This document shows, in pieces, positions 5,563 through 7,584 of a stretch of 7,584 nt of DNA (position 1 is the first letter of the stretch; the number at the start of each line of letters is the position of its first letter). The DNA is taken from contig JAOPXA010000145.1 in the NCBI GenBank assembly GCA_025965395.1, forward strand, positions 1-7,584, given 5' to 3'. The notes beneath the pieces are model-generated. The model worked only from the letters and a program-made list of their open reading frames with translations, ran no database searches and had not been told where the DNA came from. This stretch comes from Nocardioidaceae bacterium (GTDB taxonomy: Bacteria; Actinomycetota; Actinomycetes; Propionibacteriales; Nocardioidaceae). Position numbers and translations under genes: made by a program.

Positions 5563-6003
5563 ATGCCACTCATCGGAGAGTATGAACCCAGCACCATCGC
5601 CTGGGCCCGCGACCAAGCCGAGCTGATCGAGAGCTCCGGCGGCACCCAAGGCATCGAGCACGAAGGTCAGGGAATCATCCTGATGACCTCGGTCGGCGCG
5701 AAGTCGGGCAAGCTGCGCAAGAACTGCCTGATGCGGGTCGAACACAACGGCCAGTACGCCATCGTGGCGTCCAAAGGCGGTGCCGACGTCAACCCGTCGT
5801 GGTTCCACAACGTCGTCGACCATCCGCACGTCGAGCTCCAGGACGGCCCGGTCAAGAAGGACTACATCGCTCACGAAGCCTCGGGTGCTGAGCGCGCGAT
5901 GTGGTGGGACCTTGCCGTCGCCGCGTTCCCCACGTACGCGGAGTACCAGACCATGACCGATCGGCTCATCCCGCTTTTCGTCCTCACTGAGCTCACGGAC
6001 TAG
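5563..6003 (+). CDS. Deazaflavin-dependent (F420) nitroreductase-family oxidoreductase
   Basis: This 146-residue protein matches the Ddn-like family of small split-barrel proteins, best known from mycobacterial Ddn, which reduce quinones or nitroaromatics with reduced cofactor F420. Family landmarks are [16 protein letters not shown] (39-54), where Ddn relatives have a TTxGRKSG-like phosphate-binding loop; [25 protein letters not shown] (68-92); and the C-terminal [33 protein letters not shown]. The usual G-R in the loop is G-A here (45-46), a small departure. The length is typical. Which cofactor (F420, FMN or other) and which substrate are used is not visible. Roles suggested for relatives include menaquinone reduction and oxidative-stress defence. 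It is probably cytoplasmic or membrane-associated through its N-terminus. It has its own promoter, so it need not be functionally tied to the neighbouring sirtuin. Confidence 0.88.
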   Translation: MPLIGEYEPSTIAWARDQAELIESSGGTQGIEHEGQGIILMTSVGAKSGKLRKNCLMRVEHNGQYAIVASKGGADVNPSWFHNVVDHPHVELQDGPVKKDYIAHEASGAERAMWWDLAVAAFPTYAEYQTMTDRLIPLFVLTELTD

Positions 6004-6006
6004 CGT
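6001..6006 (+). promoter_or_regulatory. Candidate -10 box overlapping the upstream TAG stop
   Basis: TAGCGT begins with the stop codon of the oxidoreductase gene (6001-6003) and lies 9 bases before the GTG start at 6016. There is no ribosome binding site. The -35 region is poor, so the call depends on spacing and the TAnnnT pattern. Confidence 0.35.
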
Positions 6007-6015
6007 CGGTCGGGT

Positions 6016-6657
6016 GTGCTGACCTACGCCCAGTTGTTCGCTGCGCTTCCCGCGCTCGGAGTCGTAGCGCTGACTCCGGGACCCAACAACCTGTTGTCGT
6101 TCCGCAACGCGATGAAGTTCGGCATTCTCGCGTCGTTCACGGCCCTCATCGGTCGGATGACCGCGTATGCGTGCATGCTCGCGCTCGTCGTTGTGGGGTT
6201 GAGCCTGATCCTGCAGGAGTCTCGAGTCGTCTTCACCGTCATCAAGGTGCTGGGCGGCCTCTACCTGATCTGGTTGGGCATTCAGGCCCTGCGCGGGCGC
6301 GACACCTATGAGCCGCAAGATCAGGCTAGCGAAGTGGCCGCTCCCGACCAGTGGCGGTTGATCCGCCGGGAGTTCCTGGTCGCCATCAGCAACCCCAAGG
6401 CGTTGCTCGTCTTCTCGGCCGTGCTGCCCCAGTTCGTGCGCATCGGTGACGCTGAAGCAACCCAGCTGATCGAGCTGGGCCTGGTCTTCATGGTGGCTGA
6501 GATCGCCGCCGCGCTGTTCTGGATTCTGTGCGGCAACTGGCTGGGACTGCGCGCCGGAGCGGGTGACTGGATCGGTCGGATCGACCGGGCCACCGGGGCC
6601 CTCTTCATCGGTCTCGGCATCACGCTCTTGGCGCTCAACCCCCACGAGTCGACCTGA
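6016..6657 (+). CDS. LysE/RhtB-family amino-acid exporter
   Basis: The 213-residue protein is a typical LysE-superfamily exporter. Six hydrophobic segments are expected, at about 5-25, 38-62, 70-92, 121-142, 150-172 and 192-208. Family motifs are TPGPNNLL at 20-27 in the first helix, GGLYLIWLGIQALR at 80-93, and NPKALLVFSAVLPQF at 126-140. Members export amino acids or derivatives (lysine, threonine, homoserine, cysteine and others) using the proton-motive force; the substrate cannot be read from sequence. The start is GTG at 6016; a GTG two bases earlier is out of frame and hits a stop at once. It follows the oxidoreductase by 12 bases but may have its own -10 box. The next gene begins 3 bases after its stop, so those two are probably co-transcribed. 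No LysR-type regulator is adjacent. Confidence 0.92.
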   Translation: MLTYAQLFAALPALGVVALTPGPNNLLSFRNAMKFGILASFTALIGRMTAYACMLALVVVGLSLILQESRVVFTVIKVLGGLYLIWLGIQALRGRDTYEPQDQASEVAAPDQWRLIRREFLVAISNPKALLVFSAVLPQFVRIGDAEATQLIELGLVFMVAEIAAALFWILCGNWLGLRAGAGDWIGRIDRATGALFIGLGITLLALNPHEST

Positions 6658-6660
6658 CCT

Positions 6661-7431
6661 ATGCCGGGGCTGAACTTCATGGAGGACTTCGACGGTGTTG
6701 CGCTCGATGAGGCCGTGTGGGTGCCGTACTACCTTCCGCAGTGGAGCTCTCGCGCGGCGAGTGCGGCGGCATACCAGGTGGATGGCTCTGCGCTGCGGGT
6801 TGAGATCCCGGTCGATCACCCACTGTGGTGCGCCGATGAACACTCGGGCCCCCTGCGAGTTTCAGGCATCCAGTCGGGCGTCTTCTCCGGACCCGTCGGC
6901 ACCACGATCGGTCAGCAGCCGTTCCAAGACGGACTGGTGGTCCGTGAGGAACAACCCGAGCACTGGGGGTGGACTCCTCATCTCGGGCGCATCGAGGTGG
7001 CCGCGCGCATGGAGCTCTCTGCACGGTCGATGGCCTCGGTCTGGATGGTGGGTTTGGAGGACCGACCAGAGCGTTCCGGCGAGATCTGTTTGTTCGAGGT
7101 GTTCGGCGACACAATTTCGTCCGACGAACGTCGGGCCTCGGTCGGGTCGGGCATCCATGCCTTCCGTGACCCCACGCTCCATGAGGAGTTCTCCGCGCAG
7201 CCGATGGCGGTCGACGTGCGAGACCTTCATGCGTACGCCGTGGACTGGCATCCCGGGCGTGTCGAATTCTCGATCGACGGGCGGGTGACCCGTACAACCT
7301 CTCAAGCGCCCGACTACCCCATGCAGGTCATGATCGCCGTCTTTGACTTCCCCGACCGTGCGGTGCAGGGCGATGCTGGCCACGTGCCCCACCTCACGGT
7401 CGACTGGATCCGCGGCTCTGCGGCCGGACGG

Positions 7432-7434
<3 letters not shown>
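6661..7434 (+). CDS. GH16-fold (laminarinase-like) protein with altered catalytic motif, likely cytosolic
   Basis: The 257-residue protein resembles glycoside hydrolase family 16, a beta-jelly-roll fold. The N-terminal FMEDFDGVALDEAVWVPYYLP (6-26) matches the strand with 'W..Y' seen in these enzymes. LGRIEVAARM (108-117) is the strand before the active site. SGEICLFEVFG (139-149) replaces the usual E-x-D-x-x-E. LHAYAVDWHPGRVEFSIDGRVTR (189-211) is the conserved strand pair. Both glutamates (Glu141, Glu146) remain, but the intervening Asp is Cys143. No signal peptide is present, which is unusual for GH16. Beta-glucan or other glycan hydrolysis is the family default, but activity here is uncertain. 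The ATG at 6661 is 3 bases after the exporter stop with no clear ribosome binding site. ATG 6679, preceded by GGGG, is an alternative start that would drop six residues. Confidence 0.78.

Positions 7435-7584
<150 letters not shown>

Noticed and set aside
4738..6843. A 701-codon open frame on the minus strand across the sirtuin, oxidoreductase, exporter and GH16-like genes
   Set aside because: It is antisense to four well-recognised genes, its translation is rich in Arg/His/Asp/Val without domain motifs, and long antisense frames are expected at this GC content.

Overview
The window is high-GC DNA with strong third-position GC bias, long empty antisense reading frames and actinobacterial protein families (YkcA/B-type mannosyltransferase tail, deazaflavin-dependent nitroreductase-type oxidoreductase, a lipoamide dehydrogenase start that reads like actinobacterial Lpd). 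It is most likely a chromosomal segment of an actinomycete, perhaps of the order Micrococcales; the order is a guess from style, not a proof. No rRNA, tRNA, CRISPR array, insertion sequence or phage gene is visible.

Layout. (1) 1-895: the C-terminal end of a membrane glycosyltransferase and, one base after its stop, a small single-pass membrane protein with a Gly/Gln-rich outer tail. (2) 981-2195: a secreted cell-wall protein with an M15-like zinc peptidase domain and two peptidoglycan-binding repeats. (3) 2196-2374: a gene-free gap with a 72-bp near-perfect palindrome, the most striking non-coding structure here. (4) 2375-3726: a four-helix membrane protein of unknown function and, convergent with it, a PlsC-like acyltransferase; their stop codons overlap in a shared CTAG. 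(5) 3817-5535: a DEDDh exonuclease with an N-terminal zinc-ribbon-like segment, divergent from the acyltransferase, then a SIRT4-like class II sirtuin. (6) 5563-7434: a deazaflavin-dependent oxidoreductase, a LysE/RhtB-type exporter and a leaderless, apparently cytosolic GH16-fold protein. (7) 7471-7584: the first 38 codons of dihydrolipoyl dehydrogenase, cut by the window end.

Organisation. Most genes look like single-gene transcription units. Several lack a Shine-Dalgarno sequence and instead have a TAnnnT-type -10 hexamer 6-9 bp before the start codon, the arrangement expected for leaderless mRNAs. Twice the TAG stop of one gene is also the first half of the candidate -10 box of the next. 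Only the first pair (glycosyltransferase tail plus small membrane protein) and the exporter plus GH16-like pair look co-transcribed.

The region reads as ordinary housekeeping and accessory chromosome: cell envelope (glycosyltransferase, wall peptidase, acyltransferase), nucleic-acid processing, NAD-dependent deacylation, redox and export. I see no clear multi-gene novel system. The items most worth checking are the palindrome, the serial leaderless promoters, the altered GH16 catalytic motif and the sirtuin lying near lpd.
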